Positions 15,276-23,762 are shown, numbered from the stretch's first letter. The stretch: 50,743 nt of DNA from Clostridia bacterium (GCA_017414535.1 JAFQMA010000057.1:1-50743); one strand, 5' to 3'. Translations and numbers: made by a program. The notes: a model not told the origin generated them from the sequence alone.

Positions 15276-16349
15276 ATGAAAAAAACAGTGCTCATGCTGG
15301 TGGCTGTGCTCCTTCTGACGGGGCTTTTTACAGCCTGCGGCAGTGAAGAGCCCTTCGCTTATAACTACGACCTTTCCAAGTACGTGGAGCTGGGCAATTA
15401 CGAGGGGGTTCGTGCCTCCTTCAAGAACAGCGACGAGGTCACGCAAGAGGAGATGGACGAGATCCTCTATCAGATCCGTCTGGCTCATGCCGTGTTTAAC
15501 GAGGAAAAGGACGTGGCGGAAAAGTATGATCAGGTGACGGTGGATCTGAAGGTGCTCTGCGACGGTGTTTCCGTGGAGGATGCCGCGCAGGAGAATTATC
15601 AGGTGATCCTCGGGCTGGAGAGCGTCGGCGATATTGAGAATGCCCTGCGCCCTGCTCTCGTAGGAAAACGGGTCGGAGATGCAGTGCAGGCGGAAGCCAC
15701 CCTTTCTGCGGATCAGAACGTTTACGGTGATCTGGCGGGGAAGGCCGTGCTTCTTTCCGCTACGGTGAAGAAGATCCATGCGCCCGACTTGCCGGAGCTT
15801 GACGTGGATTTCGTTTTATCGGTAACGATGGGCGAGTTCGGTGACGTGGCCACCTTTGTGGAGGATCTGCGTGCCTCTACTATCAGCTATCGCTGGGAGG
15901 AAAAGCAGACGAAGGTATTGGATGCCTTTATGGAATCCTGCCGTGTGCTTCAGTATCCCGAAAAGGAAATAAACGAATACAAGAAGCAGTATCGCACCGA
16001 GATCGAAACGCAGGCCTCTCTGTATGGACTGACCTATGATCAGTACGTCACAAATTATATGAAGATGACCTTTCAGCAGGTGGAGGAGCAATACAATCAA
16101 AAGGCCCGCCAGCAGGTCAAGGCGGATATGGTTATGCTGTATCTGCCCCGGGTCATGGGAACCACCCTTACCGAAGAGGAATATCAGCTGCTGCTGCAAA
16201 GCTATTTTGAGGCGGACGGGGAAAGCGTGGGCGTCAGCTCTGCGGAGGAATACGAAAAGAAGTTTACCCGCGAGAGCCTGACAAAGAGCTTCCTTTGGGA
16301 TAAGAGCTTTATGGAGGTTCTGGAAAACGCCGTTCCCGTGGAGGAATAA
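15276..16349 (+). CDS. Trigger-factor-like lipoprotein 3
   Basis: A 357-aa lipoprotein with lipobox FTAC (Cys at about residue 22) and the same layout as the previous gene: YNYDLSKYVELGNYEGVRAS, a degenerate FKBP-like domain (DQVTVDLKVLCDG, NYQVILGLE, GKAVLLSATVKKI), and a helical arm with QYPEKEINEYKKQY and MGTTLTEEEYQ. It is the closest paralogue of gene 2, indicating tandem duplication within the operon. Last gene before a terminator. It probably sits on the outer face of the membrane and helps fold exported proteins; clients are unknown. Confidence 0.85.
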   Translation: MKKTVLMLVAVLLLTGLFTACGSEEPFAYNYDLSKYVELGNYEGVRASFKNSDEVTQEEMDEILYQIRLAHAVFNEEKDVAEKYDQVTVDLKVLCDGVSVEDAAQENYQVILGLESVGDIENALRPALVGKRVGDAVQAEATLSADQNVYGDLAGKAVLLSATVKKIHAPDLPELDVDFVLSVTMGEFGDVATFVEDLRASTISYRWEEKQTKVLDAFMESCRVLQYPEKEINEYKKQYRTEIETQASLYGLTYDQYVTNYMKMTFQQVEEQYNQKARQQVKADMVMLYLPRVMGTTLTEEEYQLLLQSYFEADGESVGVSSAEEYEKKFTRESLTKSFLWDKSFMEVLENAVPVEE

Positions 16350-16350
16350 A

Positions 16351-16385
16351 AAAAGAAAAAGACGCGGATCTCGCGTCTTTTTTTA
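16351..16385. terminator. Bidirectional intrinsic terminator
   Basis: An AGACGCG/CGCGTCT stem is flanked by A-rich and T-rich tracts, so it can serve both the lipoprotein operon (plus) and the converging LysR gene (minus). Confidence 0.85.
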
Positions 16386-16398
16386 CGTCTCAACAGCT

Positions 16399-17274
16399 TT
16401 ATTTGAGAATATTTTTGCAGTATTCGGCAAAATTGGCCACGGCCTTGGAGGTGTAGCGGTTTTTCATAATGACAAGACCGCGACGGCTGGTGAGCTCCTT
16501 AGCACGGAGGGTCTTGACCTCAAGGGGCATGGAGGAGAGAGAGGCGCAATCCTCGGGGATCACGGCGATGCCCAGTCCCGTAGCTGCCCACTTCAGGGTG
16601 ATGGCCAGATGCTTTCCCTGAATGCGGATATTGGGAGTGAAATTATATTGGGTGCACAGGGAGCGGAAAATACCGTCGAAGCGGCGAATGAGAAGCAGGG
16701 GATTGTCTCCCAGGTCGGATACGGTGATCTCCTCCTTGCTGGGGAGGGTGAAGAATTCCGGATTGTAGGCGCAGACCAGCTTTTCCTTTCCGAAGAGGGT
16801 ATAGTCCATATCGGCAGTGAAATTGCAGGGGGTGCGCACCAGACCGATGTCGCAAAGGCCCTCCTCCAGCATGGAGAGGATCTGGTCGGTATCCTTTTCT
16901 TCGATATCGTAGGTGACCTGCGGAAAATTTTTGGCGAAGGCGGGGATCACGTACTGCATCAGCGGGATCTCACCCGAGGGGACGGTGGCAATGCGTACAC
17001 AGCCTACCATGCCTTCTCTGGCATCGCGGATCTCCTGGATCATGGCATCCTCCAGCTGGATGATGCTCTTGGCGCGGTCATAGAAAAGCTTGCCTGCGTC
17101 GGTGAGCTTTTGATTGCGAGAATTACGCTCGATGAGAGTGGCCTGCAGCTCCTTTTCCAGGGCCTTGAGCTGATTGGAAAGGGCGGGCTGAGCCAAAAAG
17201 AGCTTTTTGGAGGCCGCTGTCAGGGAGCCGCTGTCCGCGATCTCCACGAAATTGCGCAGAATCTTAATATCCAT
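16399..17274 (-). CDS. LysR-family transcriptional regulator
   Basis: A 291-aa regulator. The N-terminal winged helix-turn-helix is clear (MDIKILRNFVEIADSGSLTA, then KKLFLAQPALSNQLKALEKEL, residues 1-45). The remainder is the type-2 periplasmic-binding fold that senses a small effector (VRIATVPSGE and GLGIAVIPEDCA segments). The ATG at 17274 is supported by the typical LysR start and the promoter placement. It diverges from the phage-capsid-like operon, with 219 nt between the starts, so it may regulate that operon or itself; effector and targets are not predictable. Confidence 0.93.
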   Translation of the reverse strand: MDIKILRNFVEIADSGSLTAASKKLFLAQPALSNQLKALEKELQATLIERNSRNQKLTDAGKLFYDRAKSIIQLEDAMIQEIRDAREGMVGCVRIATVPSGEIPLMQYVIPAFAKNFPQVTYDIEEKDTDQILSMLEEGLCDIGLVRTPCNFTADMDYTLFGKEKLVCAYNPEFFTLPSKEEITVSDLGDNPLLLIRRFDGIFRSLCTQYNFTPNIRIQGKHLAITLKWAATGLGIAVIPEDCASLSSMPLEVKTLRAKELTSRRGLVIMKNRYTSKAVANFAEYCKNILK

Positions 17275-17335
17275 ATGACACCGCCTATCTTTAAACGTTA
17301 TAGAAAAAACAAAAGAATCGCAGAATTTATTATAG

Positions 17336-17364
17336 ATTATACCGCACGGACCTTGAAAAAGCAA
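17336..17364 (-). promoter_or_regulatory. Promoter of the LysR gene
   Basis: Minus strand: TTGCTT (17359-17364), 17 nt, TATAAT (17336-17341). A near-palindromic TAAACGTTATA (about 17292-17302) in the leader could be a LysR site; that part is weak. Confidence 0.65.
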
Positions 17365-17421
17365 GAGGGTTCGTGCTTTTTTTGTGAAAAGGGCGGAATT
17401 TTTCTTTATATAAGGCTGTCA

Positions 17422-17451
17422 TTGTGTGTCAGGGTACCCTCCTCCTATACT
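17422..17451 (+). promoter_or_regulatory. Probable promoter of the capsid-gene operon with an internal palindrome
   Basis: TTGTGT (17422-17427), 18 nt, TATACT (17446-17451). The perfect 10-bp palindrome AGGGTACCCT (17431-17440) sits in the spacer, where a bound repressor would block RNA polymerase. An alternative is TTGTGA/TTTATA further upstream (about 17380-17410). Confidence 0.5.
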
Positions 17452-17493
17452 CTGCCCGAGCTCAAGAACAACAGAAAGGACGAGAAAAACGCA

Positions 17494-19065
17494 ATGACCA
17501 ACGAAGAAAAAAGCCTGCTTTCCGAGGACTTTCGTCTTTTGGAACAGGGACGGGAATACAACCGCAGTATCGGTCTGTACGACACGGTGGCCCGCAATGA
17601 GCGCTTCTACCGAGGGGACCAATGGCACGGAGTAGAGGCGGGGGACTTGCCAACGCCGGTATTTAATCTGTTCAAGCGCGTGATCAATTACTTTATCTCC
17701 TCCATCATGAGTCAGAGGATCTCCCTGCATTTTACGGCGGACGGTGCTTTGCCTGCAGCAGGAAATGGGGAGACGGTGGCGGAGGCATGCGAGGTAGTAA
17801 GCCGCTATCTGAATTACCGCTTCGAGAAGGATAAGATCCATCAGCTTCTTTCCTACGGCCTGCAGGATGCAGCCATTACGGGAGATCTGTTTCTTTACGT
17901 TTATTGGGACGGGAAAAGGGAAAATATCCACGGCTTTACGGGGGATTTCGTCACGAGCCTGCTGGATAGCACCCAGGTGTTTTTCGGGGACGTAAACAAC
18001 CATTCCGTGGAGGAGCAGCCCTACATTCTTATTGCAGGAAGGGATCTGGTGTCCCGTCTGCGGGAGGAGGCGAGGGCAAACGGTCTTTCCTCCTCGCAGG
18101 TGGAGCGCATCCGAGCCGATCGGGACTACACGGATGAGGCGGGGGACTTCGGCTCCAAGGAGCTGTCGGATACCAAGGCCTCCTACGTGATCCGTCTTTA
18201 CAAGCAGAACGGTACCGTGTGGTATAGCAAGAGCTGTCGCGGCACGCTTCTGTCACCGCCCCGCGATACGGGACTGAAAATGTACCCCATCGCGCTGATG
18301 AATTGGGAGAGGGTGAAAAATTCCTACCACGGCCAGGCTCCCGCCACGAATTTGGCGGAAAACCAGCTCTATATCAACAAGGCTTTTGCCATGGTGATGA
18401 AGCACATGATGGATCTGTCCTTTTCCAAGGTGGTATATAACGCCAATATCATTGACGAATGGACGAATCGAATCGGTGAAGCGGTGGCGGTGAACGGTCC
18501 CGTGGAGAATGCGGCTGTCCGCTTGGAGCCGGGCAGTATGCAGGCGGGCTTTTTGGACGTGATCCAAATGACCATGCAGATCACCAAGGAGCTGATGGGT
18601 GCCACAGACGCCGCGCTGGGCAACGTGTCTCCCGACAACACCTCCGCCATCATTGCTCTGCAGCAAAGCGCGGCGGTACCGCTGGAGATGCAGAAAAGTG
18701 CACTGTATTCGCTGGTGGAGCGGCTTGGCATGATCTGGCTGGATTTTATGCTTCACTATTACGATGAAAAGCGCCCGTTGATCTTTCGAGAAAAGGGCGA
18801 GCTGTTTCAGAAGGCGTTGCCTGCGGAGCTGAGACGGGCGGTGTTTTCCTGCCATGCGCAGGCGGGTGCCTCCAGTCAGTGGAGCGAGCTGGCCCAGGTC
18901 TCTACGCTGGACAGCCTTTTAACGGGCGGACACATTCGCTTCTCCCAGTATCTGGAGCGATTGCCCGACGGCTATATCGCGGGTCGCCAGGAGCTGTTGG
19001 AGGAGGCGAGACAGGCGGAAAGGAGCCTGACGGAGGGTCTTGCGGCGAAGGCCGAAACCATATAA
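17494..19065 (+). CDS. Phage portal-like protein
   Basis: A 523-aa protein with the portal layout of short-tailed phages: an N-terminal helical segment with NERFYRGDQWHGV (about residues 36-48) and PVFNLFKRVINYFISSIMSQ (about 54-73), a central beta region, and a C-terminal helical part with MQITKELMGATDAALGNVSPDNTSA (described in two pieces: MQITKELMGATDAAL and GNVSPDNTSA, near 360-385). Portals form the dodecameric ring at one vertex through which DNA passes. The ATG at 17494 follows AAAGGA by 13 nt, a slightly long spacing. No terminase gene precedes it; the upstream neighbour is a divergent LysR gene. It is intact and of normal length, so not an obvious decay remnant. Confidence 0.85.
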   Translation: MTNEEKSLLSEDFRLLEQGREYNRSIGLYDTVARNERFYRGDQWHGVEAGDLPTPVFNLFKRVINYFISSIMSQRISLHFTADGALPAAGNGETVAEACEVVSRYLNYRFEKDKIHQLLSYGLQDAAITGDLFLYVYWDGKRENIHGFTGDFVTSLLDSTQVFFGDVNNHSVEEQPYILIAGRDLVSRLREEARANGLSSSQVERIRADRDYTDEAGDFGSKELSDTKASYVIRLYKQNGTVWYSKSCRGTLLSPPRDTGLKMYPIALMNWERVKNSYHGQAPATNLAENQLYINKAFAMVMKHMMDLSFSKVVYNANIIDEWTNRIGEAVAVNGPVENAAVRLEPGSMQAGFLDVIQMTMQITKELMGATDAALGNVSPDNTSAIIALQQSAAVPLEMQKSALYSLVERLGMIWLDFMLHYYDEKRPLIFREKGELFQKALPAELRRAVFSCHAQAGASSQWSELAQVSTLDSLLTGGHIRFSQYLERLPDGYIAGRQELLEEARQAERSLTEGLAAKAETI

Positions 19066-19079
19066 AAAGGAGGATAGGT

Positions 19080-19508
19080 ATGAAAAAAAAGAAAACGATG
19101 GAAGAGACGGAGGAGAAGTTCTTCCCTTCTACCTCTGCGGCAGAAGCGAAGGAAGCGGAGGCATCGGCTGAGGGAGAAAAAGCCCTCCCCATGGAGGAGG
19201 ACGTGGCGCTGTTTCACGAGCTTTTCCCTGCGCTTTCCGCGGAGGACATTCCCGAGGAGGTGTGGCGCGAGGTGGAGGCCGGCGAGAGTCTTGCCAAAAG
19301 CTACGCGCTCTACGCGGTGAAGGAGTATCGCGAGCAGGAAAGAGTCCGTGCGGTGAATGAGGAGAATGCCAAGAAGGCTCCTCCCGCCGTGCGCCACGAC
19401 GGTGGGGACGGCGACTATTTTTCTCCCGAGGCGGTCAAGGGCATGAGCCCCGCTCAGGTGAAAAAGCATTATCAGGCAATTTTGACTTCCATGGATAGCT
19501 GGAAGTAA
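19080..19508 (+). CDS. Scaffold-like phage protein
   Basis: A 142-aa, highly acidic, Glu/Ala-rich protein located exactly where scaffolding genes lie, between portal and coat. The C-terminal block YFSPEAVKGMSPAQVKKHYQ with the ILTSMDSWK end resembles a conserved tail of small proteins encoded just before phage coat genes. Such proteins template capsid assembly and leave afterwards. AAGGAGG (19067-19073) is 6 nt before the ATG at 19080. Identification rests on position, composition and the C-terminal motif. Confidence 0.68.
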   Translation: MKKKKTMEETEEKFFPSTSAAEAKEAEASAEGEKALPMEEDVALFHELFPALSAEDIPEEVWREVEAGESLAKSYALYAVKEYREQERVRAVNEENAKKAPPAVRHDGGDGDYFSPEAVKGMSPAQVKKHYQAILTSMDSWK

Positions 19509-19528
19509 AAAAAGAAAGGAGAAAGAAA

Positions 19529-20365
19529 ATGGCAATTACCAATTTTATTCCCACTCTTTGGAGCGAAACGCTTTATCAGGAGCTGGAGAAGGACTACGTG
19601 GGAGTGCGCCTTTGCTCCCGTGAATTTGAAGGCGAGATCCGCGGCGAGGGCGACCGCGTGAAGATCTGCGGTATCGGCCCCGTAACGGTGTTCGATTACA
19701 AGAAAAATCAGGATATGCCCGCCGCCGAGGTGCTTTCCGATACGGAGAGAACGCTGGTGATCGATCAGGCCAAGGGCTTTAATTTCTTCCTGGATTCCAT
19801 CGATCTGGCACAGAGCAAGAAGGGGCTGATGCAGGCCGCCATGAAGGAGGCCTCCGACGCACTCAGCGACGTGGCAGACCGCTATATCTATTCTCTGACC
19901 GATCCCGCGGTGGAGGCTCTCAGTCAGGAGGCGGTGACCAGTACCAACATTATCGGTATCATTGCCGATGCCAGACGCATCCTCATGGAGCACAACGTGC
20001 CCAATTCCGCCAAGATTTCTCTGGAGGTTCCTCCTGCCATCGAGCAGAAGCTGGTGCTGGCCAAGGTACTCCGCTCCACCGATAACGTGGAGGTGCTGGG
20101 CAGAGGCTACATCGGAAGCTTTATGGGCTTTGATATCTACGTGACCAACAACATCACCCCCGACGAGTCCGGCAATTACCGCTGCATCGCCAGAACCGGC
20201 AGAGCCATTGCCTTTGCGGAGCAGGTCTCTGCGGTGAAGGCCTACGAGCCGGAGCTCCGTCACGGTGACGCGGTGAAGGGCCTGCATCTGTACGGTGCCA
20301 AGATCCTTTATCCCAAGGAAATGGTCTTTCTGAATCTGGCTCCCGCTGCGGAAGCCGAGATTTGA
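19529..20365 (+). CDS. Major capsid-like protein (HK97 fold expected)
   Basis: A 278-aa protein typical of short coat proteins: start MAITNFIPTLWSETLYQELE, an N-terminal region with GEGDRVKICGIGPVTVFDY, a long helix around ALSDVADRYIYSLTD, and the C-terminal RAIAFAEQVSAVKAYEPE segment seen in many phage coat proteins. There is no N-terminal protease-processed delta domain, and no protease gene is nearby. AAAGGAG lies 7-8 nt before the ATG. It would assemble into an icosahedral shell with the portal and scaffold. No frameshift or internal stop is seen. Confidence 0.85.
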   Translation: MAITNFIPTLWSETLYQELEKDYVGVRLCSREFEGEIRGEGDRVKICGIGPVTVFDYKKNQDMPAAEVLSDTERTLVIDQAKGFNFFLDSIDLAQSKKGLMQAAMKEASDALSDVADRYIYSLTDPAVEALSQEAVTSTNIIGIIADARRILMEHNVPNSAKISLEVPPAIEQKLVLAKVLRSTDNVEVLGRGYIGSFMGFDIYVTNNITPDESGNYRCIARTGRAIAFAEQVSAVKAYEPELRHGDAVKGLHLYGAKILYPKEMVFLNLAPAAEAEI

Positions 20366-20390
20366 CCTGCTTCCCAAAGGAGGACCTTAA

Positions 20391-20774
20391 GTGAGAACGG
20401 CTGAAGAGATCTATCAAAAGAGTCTTGCGATCCTGGGAGAGGAGGACGGGGAGGAGACGGCCCATTTCCGACGCCGCGCGGTGGGGCTCATTAACCTTGT
20501 GCTTTCCCAGTGCTACGAAACGGATCTTGCCCTGAGAGGAGAGAGTGTGCCTGCGGTGCAGGAGCTGTGTCAGATCGACACCTTGGATCAGCTTGTGGAT
20601 GCCTGCGATCCCGTTCTCCTTTCCCCGCTTCCGCTGGGGCTGGCGGGTTATCTGATCCTGGAGGAGGAACCTGCCCGTGCCGCCGCGCTTCTGGAGCGCT
20701 ATGAACGGGAGCGTGAGCTGATGCGCCTGCGCTCCCGCCGAGGCCGCCGTCATAAGATCCGCAGAGAGTATTAA
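20391..20774 (+). CDS. Head-tail connector-like protein
   Basis: A 127-aa protein beginning at a GTG, with AAAGGAGG (20376-20383) 7 nt upstream. It is helix-rich (EEIYQKSLAILGE, FRRRAVGLINLVLSQCYE, LPLGLAGYLILEEEPARAAA) with a strongly basic end (RLRSRRGRRHKIRREY). Size and location after the coat gene match the small adaptor proteins that seal the portal. It ends 9 nt before the next gene. Homology is suggested by context more than by a decisive motif. Confidence 0.6.
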   Translation: MRTAEEIYQKSLAILGEEDGEETAHFRRRAVGLINLVLSQCYETDLALRGESVPAVQELCQIDTLDQLVDACDPVLLSPLPLGLAGYLILEEEPARAAALLERYERERELMRLRSRRGRRHKIRREY

Positions 20775-20783
20775 GGAGGACCG

Positions 20784-22496
20784 ATGGAAAAGAGCTTTAC
20801 CTGGAAACTGGACCGTTTTACGGGACTGAACATCCCCGAAGGGAGTGACATGCAGCTGAGCAGCTCGGATAGTCCCTCTATGATCAATTTCAAAGTCACC
20901 GAGAGCGGTTCCCTGAAGAAGCGTCGGGGCTATCGCACGGTGCAGGAGGCCGCAGATTTTGATGTGGGCGGCTTCCGCGGCCTTTGGGGCGGAAGGCTTT
21001 CAGGACGAACTGTACGCCTGGCCGTGGTAGGCGAGACGTTGCTTTCTTTTGAAAACGGTTTTGCGGAGCCGCCGGAGTCGGTGGCTCTGGGGGTGCCCGG
21101 CACGGGGGAGGTCAGCTTTTTCCCCTTTTTTGGAAGGCTGTATCTGCTGACGGGGATGGATATTTTGGTTTATGACGGAGACTCGCTTTCCTCCGTTGAG
21201 CCCTATATCCCTTTGGTCATGGTAGCTACGCCTCCCGATGGGGGCGGCGTATTGTACGAGGAGAAGAACCTTCTGACCAACACGGTCAGGCAGAGCTTTT
21301 CGCCTGACGGCAAGAGCTTGCATTTCAATCCTGTCATCCGCGACGTGGAGCGCATCCACTGGGTGAAGCGCGGCGGAGAGCTTGTGGATCCCAACACGTA
21401 CTATTGGGATCTCGGTCACTCCACCATTCGGTTCACCGAGGCTCCCGTGGCGGGGGTGGACGATCTGGAGGTGCAATACGAGATCCGAGCGGAGGATGCC
21501 TCGGATAGGATCCTTCACTGCCGCTACGCCGCGGGCTTCGGCGGCTCGGACACCCGTGCCTTCCTTTACGGAAACGAGGACGATCCTGCCATGCGCTATC
21601 ACAGTGGGCTGGTGGAGGGCAAGCCCAGTTTTGCCTATTTCCCTGAAACGGCCTATACCCGCATAGGCTCCGGGGAGCCTATTACGGCGATCCTGCGGCA
21701 TTATGACCGTCAGCTGATCTTTACCCCTCGCGCTGCTTATTATTCTTTTCTGGAATACCGTACGGGTGCCGACGGACAGCTTCTGTCTTCGTTTCCCGTT
21801 TTGCCCCTCTCGGAAAGCTACGGAAACGTGGCGCCCGGACAGGCGCTTCTCATGGAGAATACCCCCGTGACCCTGGATGGAACGGGTCTGTGCAGATGGG
21901 TATCCACCAACATTCGCGATGAAAGAAACGCACAGAAATTTTCCGAACCCATTGCTCGGGTCCTGCAGGGAGAGCCCCTCTCGGAGGCAAAGCTCTTTTA
22001 TCGCAGGGCCACCTCGGAACTGATGCTGTGCGTGGGAGAGCATCTTTTTGTGTACCATGAGAAGGCAAAGCTGTTTTATGCCTACGGGATCCCGCATGTA
22101 ATGGGCTTTCTGGAGGAGGGAGAATCCCTTTGGTTCTATACGAAGGAAAGGCTCTGTCTTGTGGGCGGTACGGATGATGACGGAAGAGAAATACGGGCCG
22201 AGTGGCAGTCAAAGCTGTTGGACCTTGCTATGCCCGACAGAGAAAAGCAGATCCATCACATGGGGGTGCTGCTTACGGGCAAGTTCGGGGAGAGCCTCTC
22301 CGTTTCCTTTGAAAAGGACAGCGGCGGAGCGCTGACGGAGGCCCATCGTCTTGAAAAGGAGACACCGGAGCTGTTTTTGCGCCGCGTAGACCTGCGTCGT
22401 GTGGATCGGATGCGAGTGACTCTTTGCTGCGGTGGAACGGGTGAGGCGACGGTCTCGCGGCTGGAGCTTTCGGGAACGGCAATGAATAAAAAATAG
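20784..22496 (+). CDS. Phage tail-hub / packaged-DNA stabilisation-like protein
   Basis: A 570-aa beta-rich protein. Its start (FTGLNIPEGSDMQLSSSDSP, then MINFKVTESGSLKKRRGYRT) is the pattern seen in phage stabilisation/tail-hub proteins such as the P22 gp10 group and related virion proteins. The body has repeated short beta blocks (LYLLTGMDILVYDGD, RQLIFTPRAAYYSFLEY, GEHLFVYHEKAKLFYAYG), compatible with a beta-propeller. Position after the connector agrees with P22-type gene order. AAGGAGG precedes the ATG. No enzymatic domain is visible. Confidence 0.62.
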   Translation: MEKSFTWKLDRFTGLNIPEGSDMQLSSSDSPSMINFKVTESGSLKKRRGYRTVQEAADFDVGGFRGLWGGRLSGRTVRLAVVGETLLSFENGFAEPPESVALGVPGTGEVSFFPFFGRLYLLTGMDILVYDGDSLSSVEPYIPLVMVATPPDGGGVLYEEKNLLTNTVRQSFSPDGKSLHFNPVIRDVERIHWVKRGGELVDPNTYYWDLGHSTIRFTEAPVAGVDDLEVQYEIRAEDASDRILHCRYAAGFGGSDTRAFLYGNEDDPAMRYHSGLVEGKPSFAYFPETAYTRIGSGEPITAILRHYDRQLIFTPRAAYYSFLEYRTGADGQLLSSFPVLPLSESYGNVAPGQALLMENTPVTLDGTGLCRWVSTNIRDERNAQKFSEPIARVLQGEPLSEAKLFYRRATSELMLCVGEHLFVYHEKAKLFYAYGIPHVMGFLEEGESLWFYTKERLCLVGGTDDDGREIRAEWQSKLLDLAMPDREKQIHHMGVLLTGKFGESLSVSFEKDSGGALTEAHRLEKETPELFLRRVDLRRVDRMRVTLCCGGTGEATVSRLELSGTAMNKK

Positions 22497-22504
22497 GAGG
22501 AGCT

Positions 22505-23233
22505 ATGGCTATCAAGGATTATACCAAAGAGCTGATGCAGCGCTTGCAGGACGGAACGCAGGCCATCCGTGCCCGCTACGAGGCGCTGACAAAAAAGCTC
22601 AAAAGTGATCGGTTGGCAGAGGAAAATGCTCTGGCGGAGGAGACCCGTGCGCTGAAAAACGCCGCGGCCGCCCGCAGTCGCATTGCCCTGCAGGGAGAAT
22701 TGGAGCAGATGGCGGACAGCGGCTATTTGCAGAGCGGAGAAGCGGTGCAGGCGCGCATGGCGGAAAATGCCAGAGCCGTCCGCGCCCAGTCACAGATCGA
22801 TTCCGACGCGGCGCGCAGTCTCGACCGCATTCGTTCGGAGTACACCGAGGCGGCTTTGACCCTCGGGGAGGGGGAGGCTCGAGAGCTTTCCTCTCTGAGA
22901 GCTGATACGGTCGGCGCCTTGCGCGACGAGGTCAAGGAGCAAAGGGAGACGGCGGAAAGGGAAGCGGAGCGAGCCCATGAAAAGGAGCTTGTGCTTCTCA
23001 GGAGCTCGGGAGCAGATACTGCTGAGGGGATCGAGCCGAAAAAGAGCGCCTACGATTACGTGGATGACGTTGTGAAGAGCGCCACCCGATACGTGCCCTC
23101 CAAGGGGTACAGGGTGGTGGATCGCAAGGCGATCCTCCAGAGACTTTCCTCGCTGATCCGCGATGAGGGAATCTCCAAACGATATCGCTACGAAATGTAT
23201 CTGTACGGCAAGAGTCTGGGCTATCTCTCCTGA
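22505..23233 (+). CDS. Coiled-coil protein closing the capsid operon
   Basis: A 242-aa, almost fully helical protein with long charged Ala/Glu/Arg heptad-like stretches (about residues 10-175) and a compact C-terminal domain (YDYVDDVVKSATRYVPSKGY, then QRLSSLIRDEGISKRYRYEMYLYG). In this place phages usually have a tail needle, ejection or internal virion protein; none can be assigned. AGGAGGAG is directly upstream of the ATG at 22505. It is followed within 10 nt by a strong terminator, so the capsid operon ends here without lysis or tail-fibre genes. Confidence 0.6.
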   Translation: MAIKDYTKELMQRLQDGTQAIRARYEALTKKLKSDRLAEENALAEETRALKNAAAARSRIALQGELEQMADSGYLQSGEAVQARMAENARAVRAQSQIDSDAARSLDRIRSEYTEAALTLGEGEARELSSLRADTVGALRDEVKEQRETAEREAERAHEKELVLLRSSGADTAEGIEPKKSAYDYVDDVVKSATRYVPSKGYRVVDRKAILQRLSSLIRDEGISKRYRYEMYLYGKSLGYLS

Positions 23234-23235
23234 AA

Positions 23236-23270
23236 CAAAAAAGTGATGCAGAAATGCATCACTTTTTTTA
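23236..23270. terminator. Bidirectional intrinsic terminator
   Basis: A perfect 10-bp stem AAGTGATGCA/TGCATCACTT with a GAA loop and A/T tracts on both sides. It ends the capsid operon and overlaps the stop of the converging lipoprotein gene. Confidence 0.9.
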
Positions 23271-23762
23271 TTTGATCTGAAAGGATCTTGCATAGAAAAG
23301 GAAGGCAGGTTCCATAGAGGAAAAAGAGGAGGCATCGGCAGAGCAGGTGAGAAGATAGACGGTCTCTCCCTCGCGGAAGAAAAAGCTTCGGAAGCGATGA
23401 GCGGTTCCTTTTTCATTTTCCGTCATGGAGGAGAGGGAGAGGAGGCCGTCGCCTTCTTCCAACGTACCATCGGGAAAATTGATCCGACGATAGGCCTCGG
23501 CCCATTCCTGCAGATTGCAATCGGCGGAAAGAGAGGTGTCCGCCAGCTCCGTGACGGAAACGAGGCTCACATGGACGGAGCTGTGATGGGAGCTGTAAAG
23601 AATGCCGTTTTCAGCTTCCTGCCGTTCGTATTCACTTGTCAGCGTTAAAAGGAAGGCCTCTTCCTCGAAGAGGCGGTCGGTAACGGGCGCCGACTCCTCG
23701 GTACAGGCACACAGTGCCGTGAGAGCCGCGAGGGCCAATAGCAAAGCAAGAAATTTTTTCAT
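23268..23762 (-). CDS. Small lipoprotein of unknown function
   Basis: A 164-aa protein with a lysine-led signal peptide and lipobox LCAC (Cys at about residue 20). The mature part (FLLTLTSEYERQEAENGILY, HSSVHVSLVSVTEL, RFRSFFFREGETVYLLTCSA, FYARSFQIK at the end) looks like a compact alpha/beta domain of the PsbP/DUF1795-like lipoprotein type, but no family is claimed. The ATG at 23762 follows AGGTCTGT-like weak Shine-Dalgarno sequence. Converges on the capsid operon and diverges from rnhA. Confidence 0.75.
   Translation of the reverse strand: MKKFLALLLALAALTALCACTEESAPVTDRLFEEEAFLLTLTSEYERQEAENGILYSSHHSSVHVSLVSVTELADTSLSADCNLQEWAEAYRRINFPDGTLEEGDGLLSLSSMTENEKGTAHRFRSFFFREGETVYLLTCSADASSFSSMEPAFLFYARSFQIK

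Noticed and set aside
16609..17493. An in-frame N-terminal extension of the portal gene across the LysR gene
   Set aside because: It is antisense to a well-supported LysR gene, and the portal-like sequence begins at MTNEEKSLLS, preceded by AAAGGA.
17494..23233. Ordinary intact prophage
   Set aside because: No integrase, repressor, replication, terminase, tail or lysis genes are present, and cellular genes lie within 200 nt on both sides. A degraded remnant remains possible but the frames are intact.
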